From positions 4,092,001 to 4,156,000 of the forward strand of contig NZ_AP017422.1 in NCBI RefSeq assembly GCF_002355595.1: DNA of 64,000 nt. The letters are read 5' to 3'. Positions within the stretch are counted from its first letter, which is position 1, and each line of letters begins with the position of its first letter. Below the pieces are notes generated by a model. That model saw only the letters and a list, made by a program, of their open reading frames with translations. It had not been told where the DNA came from and did not search any database. This DNA is from Filimonas lacunae (GTDB taxonomy: Bacteria; Bacteroidota; Bacteroidia; Chitinophagales; Chitinophagaceae). A program made the position numbers and the translations under genes. Shown piece after piece: positions 17,126-27,452 of this stretch.

Positions 17126-18031
17126 TTACCGTGTCAGCTTTTGTAAAGACGACACCGGGATAGCATTTTTAATGGTCATCTGGCTTTGTGGATGCCCCGT
17201 ATTCATTTGTTCTATCACATGCGTGCTGGATACAATACCCACCAGGTTGCCATTACCATCCAGTATGGGGCCGCCACTGGCACCAACAGCAAACTCCGCT
17301 GTAATAGACAACAGGTTTCTATCAAAAGAGGCAACACCCGAAGGCCCACCCATAGATTGATTGTACTTGTCTGATACAATACCTGTAGTGATACTGTATA
17401 GCTGCTTATCCGAATTACTTAACACATAAATAGCTTCCCCTATAGTAGCATCTTTCGGCGCCAATGAAATATAAGGAAGTGTTTCCTGCTTCACATCCAG
17501 CTGTAGCACAGCCAGATCATCATGCTCAGAAAACATCAGTATTTTTCTCACGCCATATACCTTGCCATTACCCAGCCGCACCAGTAGCGTACCCCAGTCA
17601 TGCATGGAATGGGAATGCGCATAACTATACAGTACATGATAGTTGGTGATAAAAACGCCATCCGCTGTAATCACAAAACCACTGGCATGGTTTAACTGCA
17701 CACCCCGTAAAGGATTGGATACAGCACACATAGCCACCAGCCCTACCGCAGCCAGGTTTTGTTGATACAGTGCGGATGCCGACAATAGTTGCTTTTTGAT
17801 AGTAACAGGCAATGCCACCGATACACGCGCAGGTGGGTTACTATCCAATATATTCAACACCTCTGCCGGCGTAATGGTTGGTCCCTCCGCTTTTCTCAAT
17901 GAATCGGCACACTGCTTCAGTGGCGAAAAAATATCCTTTTCTGCATTGGGAAACTGGCAACGGGCTGTTACCGGTAAACAAAGAAAACTACTGACTACTA
18001 ATCCAAAAGAAAAAATACGTTTGTATAGCAT
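17126..18031 (-). CDS. Trypsin-like serine protease (S1 family, DegP-like fold)
   Basis: A 301-residue secreted or periplasmic protease with an N-terminal signal peptide. The catalytic triad is visible: His132 in TNYHVL, Asp172 in HDDLAVL and Ser252 in GASGGPI. No PDZ domain follows, so it is shorter than DegP/HtrA. About 100 residues precede the protease domain with no domain I recognise. It lies downstream of the SusCD/thioredoxin operon, separated by 66 bp that contain a hairpin, so it may be transcribed separately or by read-through. Substrate unknown. Confidence 0.85.
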   Translation of the reverse strand: MLYKRIFSFGLVVSSFLCLPVTARCQFPNAEKDIFSPLKQCADSLRKAEGPTITPAEVLNILDSNPPARVSVALPVTIKKQLLSASALYQQNLAAVGLVAMCAVSNPLRGVQLNHASGFVITADGVFITNYHVLYSYAHSHSMHDWGTLLVRLGNGKVYGVRKILMFSEHDDLAVLQLDVKQETLPYISLAPKDATIGEAIYVLSNSDKQLYSITTGIVSDKYNQSMGGPSGVASFDRNLLSITAEFAVGASGGPILDGNGNLVGIVSSTHVIEQMNTGHPQSQMTIKNAIPVSSLQKLTR

Positions 18032-18048
18032 AGTATCCTGTTTTTTAA

Positions 18049-18084
18049 GGTCAGGAGCACACGAACTTTTTTGTGCCCCTGACC
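18049..18084 (-). terminator. Hairpin after the thioredoxin operon
   Basis: Thirteen-base arms GGTCAGGAGCACA and TGTGCCCCTGACC pair with a single mismatch. On the minus strand the hairpin follows the 529-residue thioredoxin gene. No clean U-run follows, so it may be a partial terminator or a processing/stability element. Confidence 0.5.
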
Positions 18085-18097
18085 CTAAATGTACTTT

Positions 18098-19687
18098 TTA
18101 AATACCTTTTAATTGTAATAAAGTTGCTGCTGTAACCGGATCGGAAGCGCGGGTCATATAGGCATTGATAAGCTTACCCTTTGTATCAATCAACAAATAG
18201 CGGGGAATGGTATACACCTGCAATTCATCCAGGAAAGCTTTATCGCTGGCGATATACTGATCATACATACGCCTGGTAAAGCCCATTTCGTTGATCCATC
18301 TACGCTTACTTTCATCGCACGATACCTGTAGAAAAACGATATTCTTTTCTTTGAAAGCGGCTTTCAGCGAATCAAAGGCGGGAAATTCTTTTTTACATGG
18401 GTAACACCACGATGCCCATATATCCATCATGATATACTTGCCCGTATAGTTTTTCAGGTTCATGGCATTGCCCTCTTTATCTTCAAATGTATACCGGGTC
18501 ATATCCAGGCCTGCCGCAACAGCGTCTTTTTTGGAGGCTTTTACTACCGGCTGCTGGCGGCTAAACACCGCTGTTAAAGTATCTTCCAGCTCCTGACCAC
18601 GCAAATTGGTAGCGATGATATTGCCATTGGGATCGATCAGGAAATTGCTGGGTATCCCCTTTACACCATACACATCTGCCACTTTTTTCGTCCCTGCTCC
18701 AGTTTCGCGCAGCTGGCACCAGGGCAACGAATCTTTCACTACCGCTGCCATCCAACGCTCCGGCGAATCATCTACTGAAAAACCCAGCACCGTAAACCCT
18801 TTCGATTGAAAGGCTTTATACATCTTTAACACATTGGGATTTTCTTTACGGCAAGGGCCACACCATGAGGCCCAGAAATCGAGCAACACATATTTGCCAC
18901 GGAAAGACTGTAACGAAACCGCCAGCCCTGTGGTATCCTTTTCAGAAAATACAGGTGCCGGACTTCCTAATTCCACGGAAGCCGCAGCGGCAAGTTCGGC
19001 CTGAAAAGCCTGACCACTGAACGATTGTTTTACATTATCGCCCAGCTGCGCAAACAGGTTTACCACCTTCGACTTTTCCTGCGGAATGTTATAAGCATTC
19101 TTTAACCATTCCAGCGCTACATGTGAATGCGTATGCTGCTGAAAAAAAAGCACCTCACATTGCAACTGATCCCTTTCCAACTGGTAAAATGCTTCGGTAA
19201 CAACCTGTAATGAATCTTTATTCTTATCGCGGTAGGCCTTGCCATACCTTTCTCTTAGCGCGTCTTTTATCAGTGTTAAGGAGTCTTCCAGGTGATTGTA
19301 TGCCTGTAAATCGTTATTCAGTGTAGTGCCACCAACACGGGCATGCTTCAACGTTTCGCCGGCAATAACCACAATATTCCCTTTTTCCAGGTACAGCGGG
19401 AAAGCTTCTTTCAGAGGCGTGTTTTCCACTGTTTTTCCAGGCGCTGGCAGGCATAGGAATGCCTTTTGCGGATGCAATGTTTTACCGGAAAATGTAAACT
19501 TCCCATTCTCATCCCGGGCAGAGTCAAAGGCTTTACTATCTGCATTCCTCCTATATAACAAATATAACTGCCGGCCCGGCTTGCCTGCTGCCATATGCAC
19601 GGTTACTGTAAAGCGGGCTTCCTGTGCGGCAGCTACACACATGTTCAAACCAAAGGCCAGTAATACGCTTATCTTTTTCCCTTTCAT
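18098..19687 (-). CDS. Tandem double TlpA-like thioredoxin protein
   Basis: A 529-residue exported protein (signal peptide to about residue 21) with an N-terminal DUF4369-like region and two complete TlpA/AhpC-TSA thioredoxin domains: the first with SWCGPC (C276/C279), the second with SWCYPC (C428/C431). Each keeps the cis-Pro region (GIPSNFLID, TIPRYLLID). Such proteins reduce disulfides outside the cytoplasm. Having two redox-active domains in one chain is unusual; most family members have one. Its start is 2 bases past the stop of the upstream thioredoxin gene, so they are translationally coupled. Confidence 0.9.
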   Translation of the reverse strand: MKGKKISVLLAFGLNMCVAAAQEARFTVTVHMAAGKPGRQLYLLYRRNADSKAFDSARDENGKFTFSGKTLHPQKAFLCLPAPGKTVENTPLKEAFPLYLEKGNIVVIAGETLKHARVGGTTLNNDLQAYNHLEDSLTLIKDALRERYGKAYRDKNKDSLQVVTEAFYQLERDQLQCEVLFFQQHTHSHVALEWLKNAYNIPQEKSKVVNLFAQLGDNVKQSFSGQAFQAELAAAASVELGSPAPVFSEKDTTGLAVSLQSFRGKYVLLDFWASWCGPCRKENPNVLKMYKAFQSKGFTVLGFSVDDSPERWMAAVVKDSLPWCQLRETGAGTKKVADVYGVKGIPSNFLIDPNGNIIATNLRGQELEDTLTAVFSRQQPVVKASKKDAVAAGLDMTRYTFEDKEGNAMNLKNYTGKYIMMDIWASWCYPCKKEFPAFDSLKAAFKEKNIVFLQVSCDESKRRWINEMGFTRRMYDQYIASDKAFLDELQVYTIPRYLLIDTKGKLINAYMTRASDPVTAATLLQLKGI

Positions 19688-19689
19688 AT

Positions 19690-20832
19690 TTATAAGTATT
19701 TACGCAAGGCATCCATTAAATCCTGTCCACGCAGGTCTTTCGCAATGATTTTACCGGCAGGGTTCAGCAGAAAATTGGAAGGGATGGAATTGATCATATA
19801 CAGCTTTGCCGGGGCGCTGGACCATCCGTTTAAATCGGACCATTGCGGCCATGTCATCCCTGCCTTTTTAAAAGCATTGATCCATTTGGCGCGTCCGTTA
19901 TCTGCCTGCGCATCCAGCGATACGCCTATCACTTCAAAGTTTTTGTTTTTGAAAGCATCATACGCTTTTACCACATGGGGCATTTCTCTCAGGCAAGGCA
20001 CACACCAGCTGGCCCAGAAATCGATCAATACATATTTACCTTTATAATCGCTCAGGTGATGCATGGTGCCAGCCGTATCTGTTAGTTGAAAATCCGGGGC
20101 AATGGAATCGATATCAATCCGGGCCGATTGCTTCAGCAACCCTCCATAGATCATACCTGTTCTGCTGGCTTTCAAATCATCGCTTAGATAGGCATAATAT
20201 TGTTTTGCTTCCGACAGGTCGGTAACAGGGTTAATCCACCTTTTCAGTAAATCCAGGCTGGCCAATGCATTGGGATGTGCTTTTATAAATTCACCCATGG
20301 CCACCGTTTTCGCTTTCACTATCTGGTAGTATTCCTTTACAGCCGCTTCTTTTTGCACACTATCACCTTGTTCCAGCCGCTTTGCCCTGGCAGTTTCCAG
20401 GTTATTGTATTTCCACACAATGGCACGGGCAGCCTGCATCACATCATTGTTAACAGTACCTTTCACCACTACCGATTGCTGATCGGTGGGATGGAGCAAT
20501 AAACTAATGGTACCTGTTTCCAGGTATACGCCAATCTGGTAGGCAGGCATGCCACCATGTTTTGCCACATACACATCCATCAATTCTCCATCAGGCGGTA
20601 CAGCTACATAAGCCATCCCCTTCGTCTGCACACTTCCTTCAAACCGGAATTTACCATTCACCACTTTGGCCGAATCATGTAAGAATGCTTTATCACCACT
20701 GTAAAAAAGGTGCAGGGTAATATCTTTCGGGGCAGGTTGTACCGTGCCTTCTATTACATATTTTTCCTGCGCCTGAGCTGCAGACAGTAATGCCGTTGCC
20801 AATACCGCTGTAAGCCATTTTTTCTGTTTCAT
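19690..20832 (-). CDS. DUF4369-TlpA thioredoxin-like protein
   Basis: A 380-residue exported protein: signal peptide ending AQAQ (about residue 22), a DUF4369 beta-rich domain to about residue 130, a helical middle, and a TlpA-like thioredoxin domain with SWCVPC (C277/C280) and a SIPSNFLLN cis-Pro loop. It is probably a periplasmic thiol-disulfide oxidoreductase. It lies 27 bp after the DUF1735 gene and directly before the tandem thioredoxin gene in the sigma/FecR-controlled SusCD operon. Confidence 0.9.
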   Translation of the reverse strand: MKQKKWLTAVLATALLSAAQAQEKYVIEGTVQPAPKDITLHLFYSGDKAFLHDSAKVVNGKFRFEGSVQTKGMAYVAVPPDGELMDVYVAKHGGMPAYQIGVYLETGTISLLLHPTDQQSVVVKGTVNNDVMQAARAIVWKYNNLETARAKRLEQGDSVQKEAAVKEYYQIVKAKTVAMGEFIKAHPNALASLDLLKRWINPVTDLSEAKQYYAYLSDDLKASRTGMIYGGLLKQSARIDIDSIAPDFQLTDTAGTMHHLSDYKGKYVLIDFWASWCVPCLREMPHVVKAYDAFKNKNFEVIGVSLDAQADNGRAKWINAFKKAGMTWPQWSDLNGWSSAPAKLYMINSIPSNFLLNPAGKIIAKDLRGQDLMDALRKYL

Positions 20833-20859
20833 GTCTTATATGGTTTATACTTTGTTTTA

Positions 20860-21840
20860 TTAAAATGGGAAGATGGAAAAATAAGCAGCCGAGCTATCCT
20901 TGCTTACCGGCACCGAATACACAGAACCAGTTTCACTGGTAAGTTTCACTGCCAGCAGGTAACTGGTATACTTTTTTAAGGAAGCAAAATTGGAAAGGGT
21001 AAGTTCTATACTATCCACTCCCTTTAGCGAGTTAGCCGGAATACGGATACGCTTATTAGCGATGCTGAAAGAGTTATCCGGGTAAGGTGTATAGTATCGG
21101 GAAAACTCGTACAACGTGGTAGTATCGTTGTAAACGCCTGCGTTCACATATACATCGGCAAACGGAAAGGGCGCATTTAAACCTACTGCTATTTTAATAA
21201 CACCCGGCCCTGTAACACTGCCATCAGAGTTAATTCTTACAGAGGGGCTGAAGAACCACACACGGTTAAAAATAAACGGGTTGTTAGAACCTCCAGTCAT
21301 CTTTGCTTTTAAAGTTTGAAAAGTCACCTGCACTTTATAAAAGATAACAGAGGGTTGCAGGCTAATACCACTTTTACCGGACAACCTTACCGGTACCAGG
21401 TAAATAGCACTGTCTTTTAATTGCGTGGCATTATTCAGCTGCACATGCAACGAATCTACAGACTCGGCATGCCCGGCTGCTATGGCAAATTTTCCGTTAT
21501 TAGATGCCACAAAAGCATTGGCGGGTATAATAGGGTTGTTTTCAGAAAACATACTATTATAAGAAGTGATCAGTGCCGTATCTACCACAGCATATACCGT
21601 ATCGTTGACACTAGCCGCAGCAGTAAGCTTCACTGGTATATTGGTGTAGGAATTGGTAACATGAAAGAAACTATCGTTTAATAACACAGCCACTGCATGT
21701 TCGTAGTAACTGGCATGCAGGCCTGCCATAGCTCCGCTTAATGCATCGAAATCGCTGGGTTTGTCTTTACGGCAGGCAGCTACCCAAAACAGCGCACTGA
21801 CAAACAGCAGCAGGAATATTCTTTTATAGAGAGTATACAT
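20860..21840 (-). CDS. DUF1735-type (BT_3987-like) surface lipoprotein
   Basis: A 326-residue lipoprotein (lipobox VAAC, then RKD). The N-terminal ~150 residues have the beta-rich pattern of DUF1735 domains often found beside SusD genes. The remainder has no domain I recognise. The start at 21840 is chosen because it opens into the signal peptide; the frame extends to 22011 but would overlap SusD. It is probably a surface ligand-binding partner of the adjacent SusCD pair. The DUF1735 assignment rests on general pattern and context. Confidence 0.75.
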   Translation of the reverse strand: MYTLYKRIFLLLFVSALFWVAACRKDKPSDFDALSGAMAGLHASYYEHAVAVLLNDSFFHVTNSYTNIPVKLTAAASVNDTVYAVVDTALITSYNSMFSENNPIIPANAFVASNNGKFAIAAGHAESVDSLHVQLNNATQLKDSAIYLVPVRLSGKSGISLQPSVIFYKVQVTFQTLKAKMTGGSNNPFIFNRVWFFSPSVRINSDGSVTGPGVIKIAVGLNAPFPFADVYVNAGVYNDTTTLYEFSRYYTPYPDNSFSIANKRIRIPANSLKGVDSIELTLSNFASLKKYTSYLLAVKLTSETGSVYSVPVSKDSSAAYFSIFPF

Positions 21841-21868
21841 GGTATAGATAATTAATGCTATTAATAAA

Positions 21869-23248
21869 TCACCTTGGATTTTGAACAATATTGAGGTTGT
21901 TGCTGATAACCAGCGGTGCAAACGGAAACAGGTATTTGGGCGATCCCGCCGGAAGCCTCGCCAGTTCAGTAGTACCACTGGTGCGGGTAAGGTCTTTTTG
22001 ATAAGCCGCATCTTTGTTCAACCGTTTCAGATCAAACAGGCGCAAACCGCCATAATACACCAGCTCCCGTCTTCTTTCATCCAATACATAAGACAAAATG
22101 TTATCTGTAGTATAGGTTCGGGAGGTATAACTACTGGCAGTAAAGCGGTTTTTACGCAGCTGATCAACCAGCGCACCAGCATCGGCAACACTCCCTTTAC
22201 GGGCCAGGCATTCTGCTTTTATCAGCATTACCTCCGGCACCCCCACACTATTATCTGTGGTAATAACCGATACGCCATTTAAAAAGCCACTGCGAAATAT
22301 ATCCTGGTAAAACAACCGGGTATAACGTAGGTCTGCTGTGCCTAGCAATGTTTTCAGCGTGGCACCTATCAGATGAGGAGCAGTATAGGTTTTATAGTAT
22401 CCCCTGTCTATGCTAACACGGCCCAGCATAATTTCCGGATGTGCAGATAAATCAGTTAACTGGTTGGGCTGGAAATACTTTTTATTATAATCCAGCAGGG
22501 CACTTTGTAATTGCAGGGCAGAATCGGCAAAACGTTGCGCATCATCGTAATTGCCCATATACAAATAGGTTCTCGCCAGCAGGGCAAAACCGGATGCCTT
22601 GCCCGGATGAATGATATTCCTTCCCCTGGCAGGCAGGTAAGTGCTGTTTACTGCATCGGTAAGATCGGCCAATACCTGGTTGTAGGTTGTGGCTACGCTG
22701 GACCGGGCCGGACGCGCACTGGCATCCGGTGTTAGTATTAACGGTACAGCCAGATCGGTAGCCGCAGTGGTGGCATTATAAGCAGGGCCATATATATTAG
22801 CCAGTTGCAGGTAATACCAGGCACGATGTATTTTAGCTTCTGAAATAATTGTACTCCTGGTTTCTTCGGTATTCAGACTGTCCGCTTCTGCATTCCCTAT
22901 CCTGTCCAGGATAATATTCAATTGCAGTATCCGGGAATAATAACCATTATACATCCAGTCCTGATCGGCCGATCCCCAGATGATACTGTTCCACAGGTAA
23001 GTGCGGCTGAAATTATTATCTGATTGCAAATGATTGTTCGACATGGTAATATCATCGGTGATCAGATCTGCCAGCAGGTTATTATTGGTACCCAGCGAGT
23101 CGTTGTTCAGCATTTCCTGGAAATCGGAAATTTTGGTAGGATTCACCGTTGTGGAAGAAGCCCGGATGTCCAGGAACTTTTTACAACTTACCAGCATCAT
23201 CCCACCGGAAATACAAAGCAACAGGTATAGATATTTATACATTTTCAT
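21869..23248 (-). CDS. SusD/RagB family lipoprotein
   Basis: A 459-residue outer-membrane lipoprotein (lipobox LVSC, then KKFLDI, as in SusD proteins) with the TPR-like helical SusD fold suggested by AWYYLQLANIYG and LAKRGS-like C-terminal segments. The ATG at 23248 is used; the frame extends to a TTG at 23257. It lies 10 bp after the SusC stop. The ligand is unknown, and no carbohydrate-active enzyme lies nearby. Confidence 0.9.
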   Translation of the reverse strand: MKMYKYLYLLLCISGGMMLVSCKKFLDIRASSTTVNPTKISDFQEMLNNDSLGTNNNLLADLITDDITMSNNHLQSDNNFSRTYLWNSIIWGSADQDWMYNGYYSRILQLNIILDRIGNAEADSLNTEETRSTIISEAKIHRAWYYLQLANIYGPAYNATTAATDLAVPLILTPDASARPARSSVATTYNQVLADLTDAVNSTYLPARGRNIIHPGKASGFALLARTYLYMGNYDDAQRFADSALQLQSALLDYNKKYFQPNQLTDLSAHPEIMLGRVSIDRGYYKTYTAPHLIGATLKTLLGTADLRYTRLFYQDIFRSGFLNGVSVITTDNSVGVPEVMLIKAECLARKGSVADAGALVDQLRKNRFTASSYTSRTYTTDNILSYVLDERRRELVYYGGLRLFDLKRLNKDAAYQKDLTRTSGTTELARLPAGSPKYLFPFAPLVISNNLNIVQNPR

Positions 23249-23258
23249 GATTGTCAAT

Positions 23259-26200
23259 TTATAAGCCCAGGTTAAGCGTACAGGAATACTGACGAAGTAT
23301 AGGGTTGCCTATTTTACCATCAGAGCCTACACGGGAGGGATCTATTTTGTATTTATTGCGCGCCCATACAGCCGCATTCTGCACCTGTAGTGTAAACATC
23401 AGTGAACTCAGTTTCATTCTTTTTACCAGGGCATCAGGCGCGTTCCAGCCAATCATTATTTCCTGCAAACGGATATTATCCGCCGTAATCACGTTGTTAC
23501 TGGTGTTCTGTATCACGTAAGAACGGTTGCTGTTCACTCCCGAATTGGCAATGCGCGGTACATCGGTAAAGTTTTCATCACCTGGTTTGCGCCAGCGGTA
23601 TTTAACAATGGCGCTTCTGTCGCCAATGCTGCTGTACGAGGGCATGTAATACTTCATTACATAGCCCCAGCTAAACACCATAGAGGTTCGGGCAAAAAAG
23701 CGTTTGAAGCTGAATTCATGTATCAGCCCGCCCGTCCACGGCGCTTTTAACACACCTGCATATACCAGGGAGGAAGCCAGCGTAGCGCTGTCAAAAGAAG
23801 CCGTTACCCCGCCTTTGGCATCATAGATCTGCGGATCGCCCTGGTTGTTAAGCCCGGCCCATTTATACGTCCACAGATTACTGGTATTATACCCGCTGCG
23901 TAAAGCAGTAGCATAACTGCTGGAGGCGCTATAAGCAGTAACAGGAACACTTTTGGCTACGTTTACATTATAAGCGCCGTTCAGCGTGAGCATATAGGAG
24001 AACGTTTTTGTTTTTACCAGCGTGTTTTTAAGAAAGAATTCAACGCCTTTATTAATAATGGTGCTGTAAGTAACCTGCGAGCTTACGCCGGTGGCAGGGT
24101 CGGTATAGGAAGGCACATAGCTGTTAAGGCCCGATGTGGTTTTGTTATAGTAACGCAAATCCAGCAGGTACCGGTCGTTGGCCATTCCAACAGCACCGTG
24201 GATTTCCCAGTTCACATTCTTCGGTGGCAGCGTGCTGAAATCGTTATTGGTAGCCAGGCTATACCCGTTTCCGGATGCCACATTAGTACCCATCATCAGG
24301 CTTAAGCCCTGGTAGGGACTGATATTCTGCATCAGGCCCCCCACTTTCAACGTAGTGATCTTTTTAGAATGGAAATAGGTTTCGCGAGCTATATCATATT
24401 CCAGCGTACCATTCAGCTGTGTTTCTCCTTCCGGCGATTTATTATAGTTCACTGCCACATTCAGCAGGTTATGCCGGAGCGATCCCTTCATACCCGCGCT
24501 CATATACCGTTGCTGGTAAGAGGTATCCTTGCTTTTATCTGTGCTGGAATACGTGGTAGTAGCACCCGATATTTTATTGGTGTTATAAGCCACATCCACA
24601 GCCAGCTTTTCACCTAATAACTTCCAGGTAAGCTTCTGGTAATAATTGATAGTGCTTTGTCCCTTTTGCTGGTTAGGCGATACGCCGTTTACCCAGATAG
24701 TATAATCGCCCCAGTACACCTGCTGATACCGGCTGTTGGTGTAAGCTACCGGCAGATCGGGCATTTTAATAACTCCCCGGCCCGCAGATAAGTACAGGGA
24801 ATTGAAAAGACTACGGTCACCTTTGCGGTTAAAAAGCCGGTAAGTAATATCCAGTTTGTTATTAGACAATACCGCATAGGTGCCCTGCTGCCCATACAGG
24901 GGGCTGAGAGCATTGTTGATATCCCCACTGATAGTAAGCAGCCCATTGTAGTTGTAAGAAAGAGAGGCGTTATAGTTGATAGACCTGCTTCTGGAGGTAT
25001 CGCCATTAACAGCAGTGACCAGTGTATAAGGATTGATGTTTACGCCACCGTATTGCTCAAATAAAGCATAAAAGTTTTTGATGCTGGCAGTATTGGATGG
25101 TGTGGGTAAAAAAACAGGTACACCGGTTTTAGTAGCCGGGTTATAGCCATATTGTGTGTAGCTGACCGGCTTCCACGAATAGGTGCTGGAGGCGCCCGCA
25201 CCAACGGAAGCACTAAAGCTATGCTTCCCTATCTGTTTGTCGTAGTTTAAACCGGTACGTACATTCCAATCGCTTGTATGCCGGGTACCGGACATCATAA
25301 TGTTACCCCAGGGTACATAAAAGTTGATGCTGCCACCTGGTGACAGTTCCCCGTAATTATCTACCAGCTGCCGCACGTAGCTGGACTGTTTATCGTAAAA
25401 CGACTCTGTGGCATTTTTAGTTTGGGTAATATACACAGATGTTTTCCAGCTAAGATTATCCACCAGGTTCCAGCTCATGTTCAGCCTCGACTGCACTTGT
25501 CTTGTTCGGGCGGTAGCATTGTTTAACCGTGCATCTTCCAGCACGTTTACGCCATAGTTTCTATAACCACGCGACATAATTAAAGCATTGTAGTCGGGCG
25601 ATAAAGCCGTGTTATCATATACATAATTGCCTTTGGCATCCAGCAACATCTGGTAGGGCTCTATAGCACTGCCTGCGGGATCGAAAGTGTATCCCGAAAC
25701 AGCCGTACCCTGCCCATACTTTGCCAGCCAGTCAATTTTTAATTTACTATTGAGCAGGTTCCAGTGCGTATTCATATTAATACTGCCATCTTTGGAATGA
25801 TTACCAATAGTGCTTTCCCGGCTGTTGTTATACATGCCTGTGATAGCAAAATTGTACAACCGGCCGCCGCCCGTGAGGGTTAATGTATGGTTTTGTTTAA
25901 AAGCATTTTGTTGCAGCAGCTGCAGTTGCTGCTCATTACTTAACCCACGCAACGAATCCCAGCTTTGGTTAAAAGCTTCTTCGGTGATCTTGCCCAGGTA
26001 ACGCTGTGCCAGCAGGCGTGCAGCGGCACTGAGATTGGTGGCTGTAGGGTCCCGCCTGGTTTGAATTACAGAGTCGTAGTCTTTTACATAATCCAGGTAA
26101 TCACCCGTATTCGTTTGCCTGTACTTGTCAGTAGTGTATGTAGGGGTAGGTGAAAAATAAAAGTTAGTAGCATAGTTTATCCGGATAGTACCCCGCCTGC

Positions 26201-27401
26201 CCCCCTTGGTTTTGATCATAATAATCCCCCCCGCAGCAGTAGCCCCCCATTTCACCAGCTCCCTGGGGTCTTTGATCACATCAATACTTTCCACGTTATT
26301 CATGGGATAATCGGCCGGAAAACCATCCTGCGGAAAGCCGTCAATAATCACCAGCATGCCCGAAGTATTACCGGAAAAACTGTTGGCCCCTCTTACCTGC
26401 GGCACTACCGTATTGGTTATAACAGTAGTAGTGATCAATACATAAATAGGCACAACATTGGGCGGATAAACAATAGTACCATCCAGCAGGCCATTAATAA
26501 TGCGGTTGCCTTCTGTTTTACCTGCATAATTGAGAAACTCCTCTACACTCATCCGTACATAATCGGCCTTATAGATAACGCCACTGTTACTGGTTTGATA
26601 TTGACGAAACACATCTACCGCCAACACTTTTTTGGTGGTGCTATTCACTATCTGCAGGCTCAACCCGGGCACGGTACCCTGCAGCACCTGGCCAAGGTTC
26701 ATATAGCTGCGCATCGTCATATCCACCGAGGTGGTAGGGTCTTTTTTCTCCTGCTTAAAAGTTTCTACCTGTATGCCTTTTAAAAAGCCCGGTTGTTCTT
26801 TTAAACGTATCGCAAACATCTGCTCACCGCTAAACTCCACAGAGTCGGCAATAAATCCAATAGCACTCATCTTCAACACATCGTGGCTGGTGCCTGCTAT
26901 ATCAAAACTGCCATCTGATTGGGTAAGGGCCTGCAACCCGGGCCGGCTGAGGTTTCGTATAGATACGCCATGCAACGGGTTGCCGGCGCTGTCTTTTACC
27001 ACCCCGTGAATCAATGAATCCTGGGTGGCCGTACTGGTTACCGCAGGCGCCAAAGTAGCCGGGCCACCTTTAGAAGCACGCACCTTTCGGGCAGTGAGCA
27101 CAATAGTTTTACCGGAAATGGAATAATCAAAAGGCTGCGTGTGGAATATAGAATCCAATGCTGCCCGTAAGGGACAACTGGCAAGACGCAGGGACGCAAT
27201 GGGCCGGGCATTTTCTATCAACTCATCTTTATAAAAAACATCAAAACCCGATTGCCGCTTTACTTCATTCATAGCCTGTGTAAAGCTGGCATTGGTAAGT
27301 TTGAGTGTAATGTTCTGGGCAGATGCAAAGTGCATGCTGAGGGCGAAAGAAAGCAACAGCAGCACTTTTAGCCCATGTGGTGATAAATAACGGGAAAGCA
27401 T
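23259..27401 (-). CDS. STN-containing SusC-type TonB-dependent receptor
   Basis: A 1380-residue outer-membrane transporter, longer than most SusC proteins. Order: signal peptide (ends FASAQ), STN domain (about residues 30-105) for signalling to FecR, a carboxypeptidase-like repeat (HGVVKDSAGNPLHGVSI), a plug domain containing VRGANSFSGN and MLVIIDGFP, and a beta-barrel. STN domains transmit substrate occupancy to an anti-sigma factor, matching the FecR and ECF sigma genes immediately upstream. The plug region contains an insertion of about 60 residues relative to usual SusC proteins. Substrate unknown. Confidence 0.9.
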   Translation of the reverse strand: MLSRYLSPHGLKVLLLLSFALSMHFASAQNITLKLTNASFTQAMNEVKRQSGFDVFYKDELIENARPIASLRLASCPLRAALDSIFHTQPFDYSISGKTIVLTARKVRASKGGPATLAPAVTSTATQDSLIHGVVKDSAGNPLHGVSIRNLSRPGLQALTQSDGSFDIAGTSHDVLKMSAIGFIADSVEFSGEQMFAIRLKEQPGFLKGIQVETFKQEKKDPTTSVDMTMRSYMNLGQVLQGTVPGLSLQIVNSTTKKVLAVDVFRQYQTSNSGVIYKADYVRMSVEEFLNYAGKTEGNRIINGLLDGTIVYPPNVVPIYVLITTTVITNTVVPQVRGANSFSGNTSGMLVIIDGFPQDGFPADYPMNNVESIDVIKDPRELVKWGATAAGGIIMIKTKGGRRGTIRINYATNFYFSPTPTYTTDKYRQTNTGDYLDYVKDYDSVIQTRRDPTATNLSAAARLLAQRYLGKITEEAFNQSWDSLRGLSNEQQLQLLQQNAFKQNHTLTLTGGGRLYNFAITGMYNNSRESTIGNHSKDGSINMNTHWNLLNSKLKIDWLAKYGQGTAVSGYTFDPAGSAIEPYQMLLDAKGNYVYDNTALSPDYNALIMSRGYRNYGVNVLEDARLNNATARTRQVQSRLNMSWNLVDNLSWKTSVYITQTKNATESFYDKQSSYVRQLVDNYGELSPGGSINFYVPWGNIMMSGTRHTSDWNVRTGLNYDKQIGKHSFSASVGAGASSTYSWKPVSYTQYGYNPATKTGVPVFLPTPSNTASIKNFYALFEQYGGVNINPYTLVTAVNGDTSRSRSINYNASLSYNYNGLLTISGDINNALSPLYGQQGTYAVLSNNKLDITYRLFNRKGDRSLFNSLYLSAGRGVIKMPDLPVAYTNSRYQQVYWGDYTIWVNGVSPNQQKGQSTINYYQKLTWKLLGEKLAVDVAYNTNKISGATTTYSSTDKSKDTSYQQRYMSAGMKGSLRHNLLNVAVNYNKSPEGETQLNGTLEYDIARETYFHSKKITTLKVGGLMQNISPYQGLSLMMGTNVASGNGYSLATNNDFSTLPPKNVNWEIHGAVGMANDRYLLDLRYYNKTTSGLNSYVPSYTDPATGVSSQVTYSTIINKGVEFFLKNTLVKTKTFSYMLTLNGAYNVNVAKSVPVTAYSASSSYATALRSGYNTSNLWTYKWAGLNNQGDPQIYDAKGGVTASFDSATLASSLVYAGVLKAPWTGGLIHEFSFKRFFARTSMVFSWGYVMKYYMPSYSSIGDRSAIVKYRWRKPGDENFTDVPRIANSGVNSNRSYVIQNTSNNVITADNIRLQEIMIGWNAPDALVKRMKLSSLMFTLQVQNAAVWARNKYKIDPSRVGSDGKIGNPILRQYSCTLNLGL

Positions 27402-27452
27402 AGTTTTGGTATGTTTAAATGAAGAATCCTTTTTTGCCTGCTGGCAGCCGGC

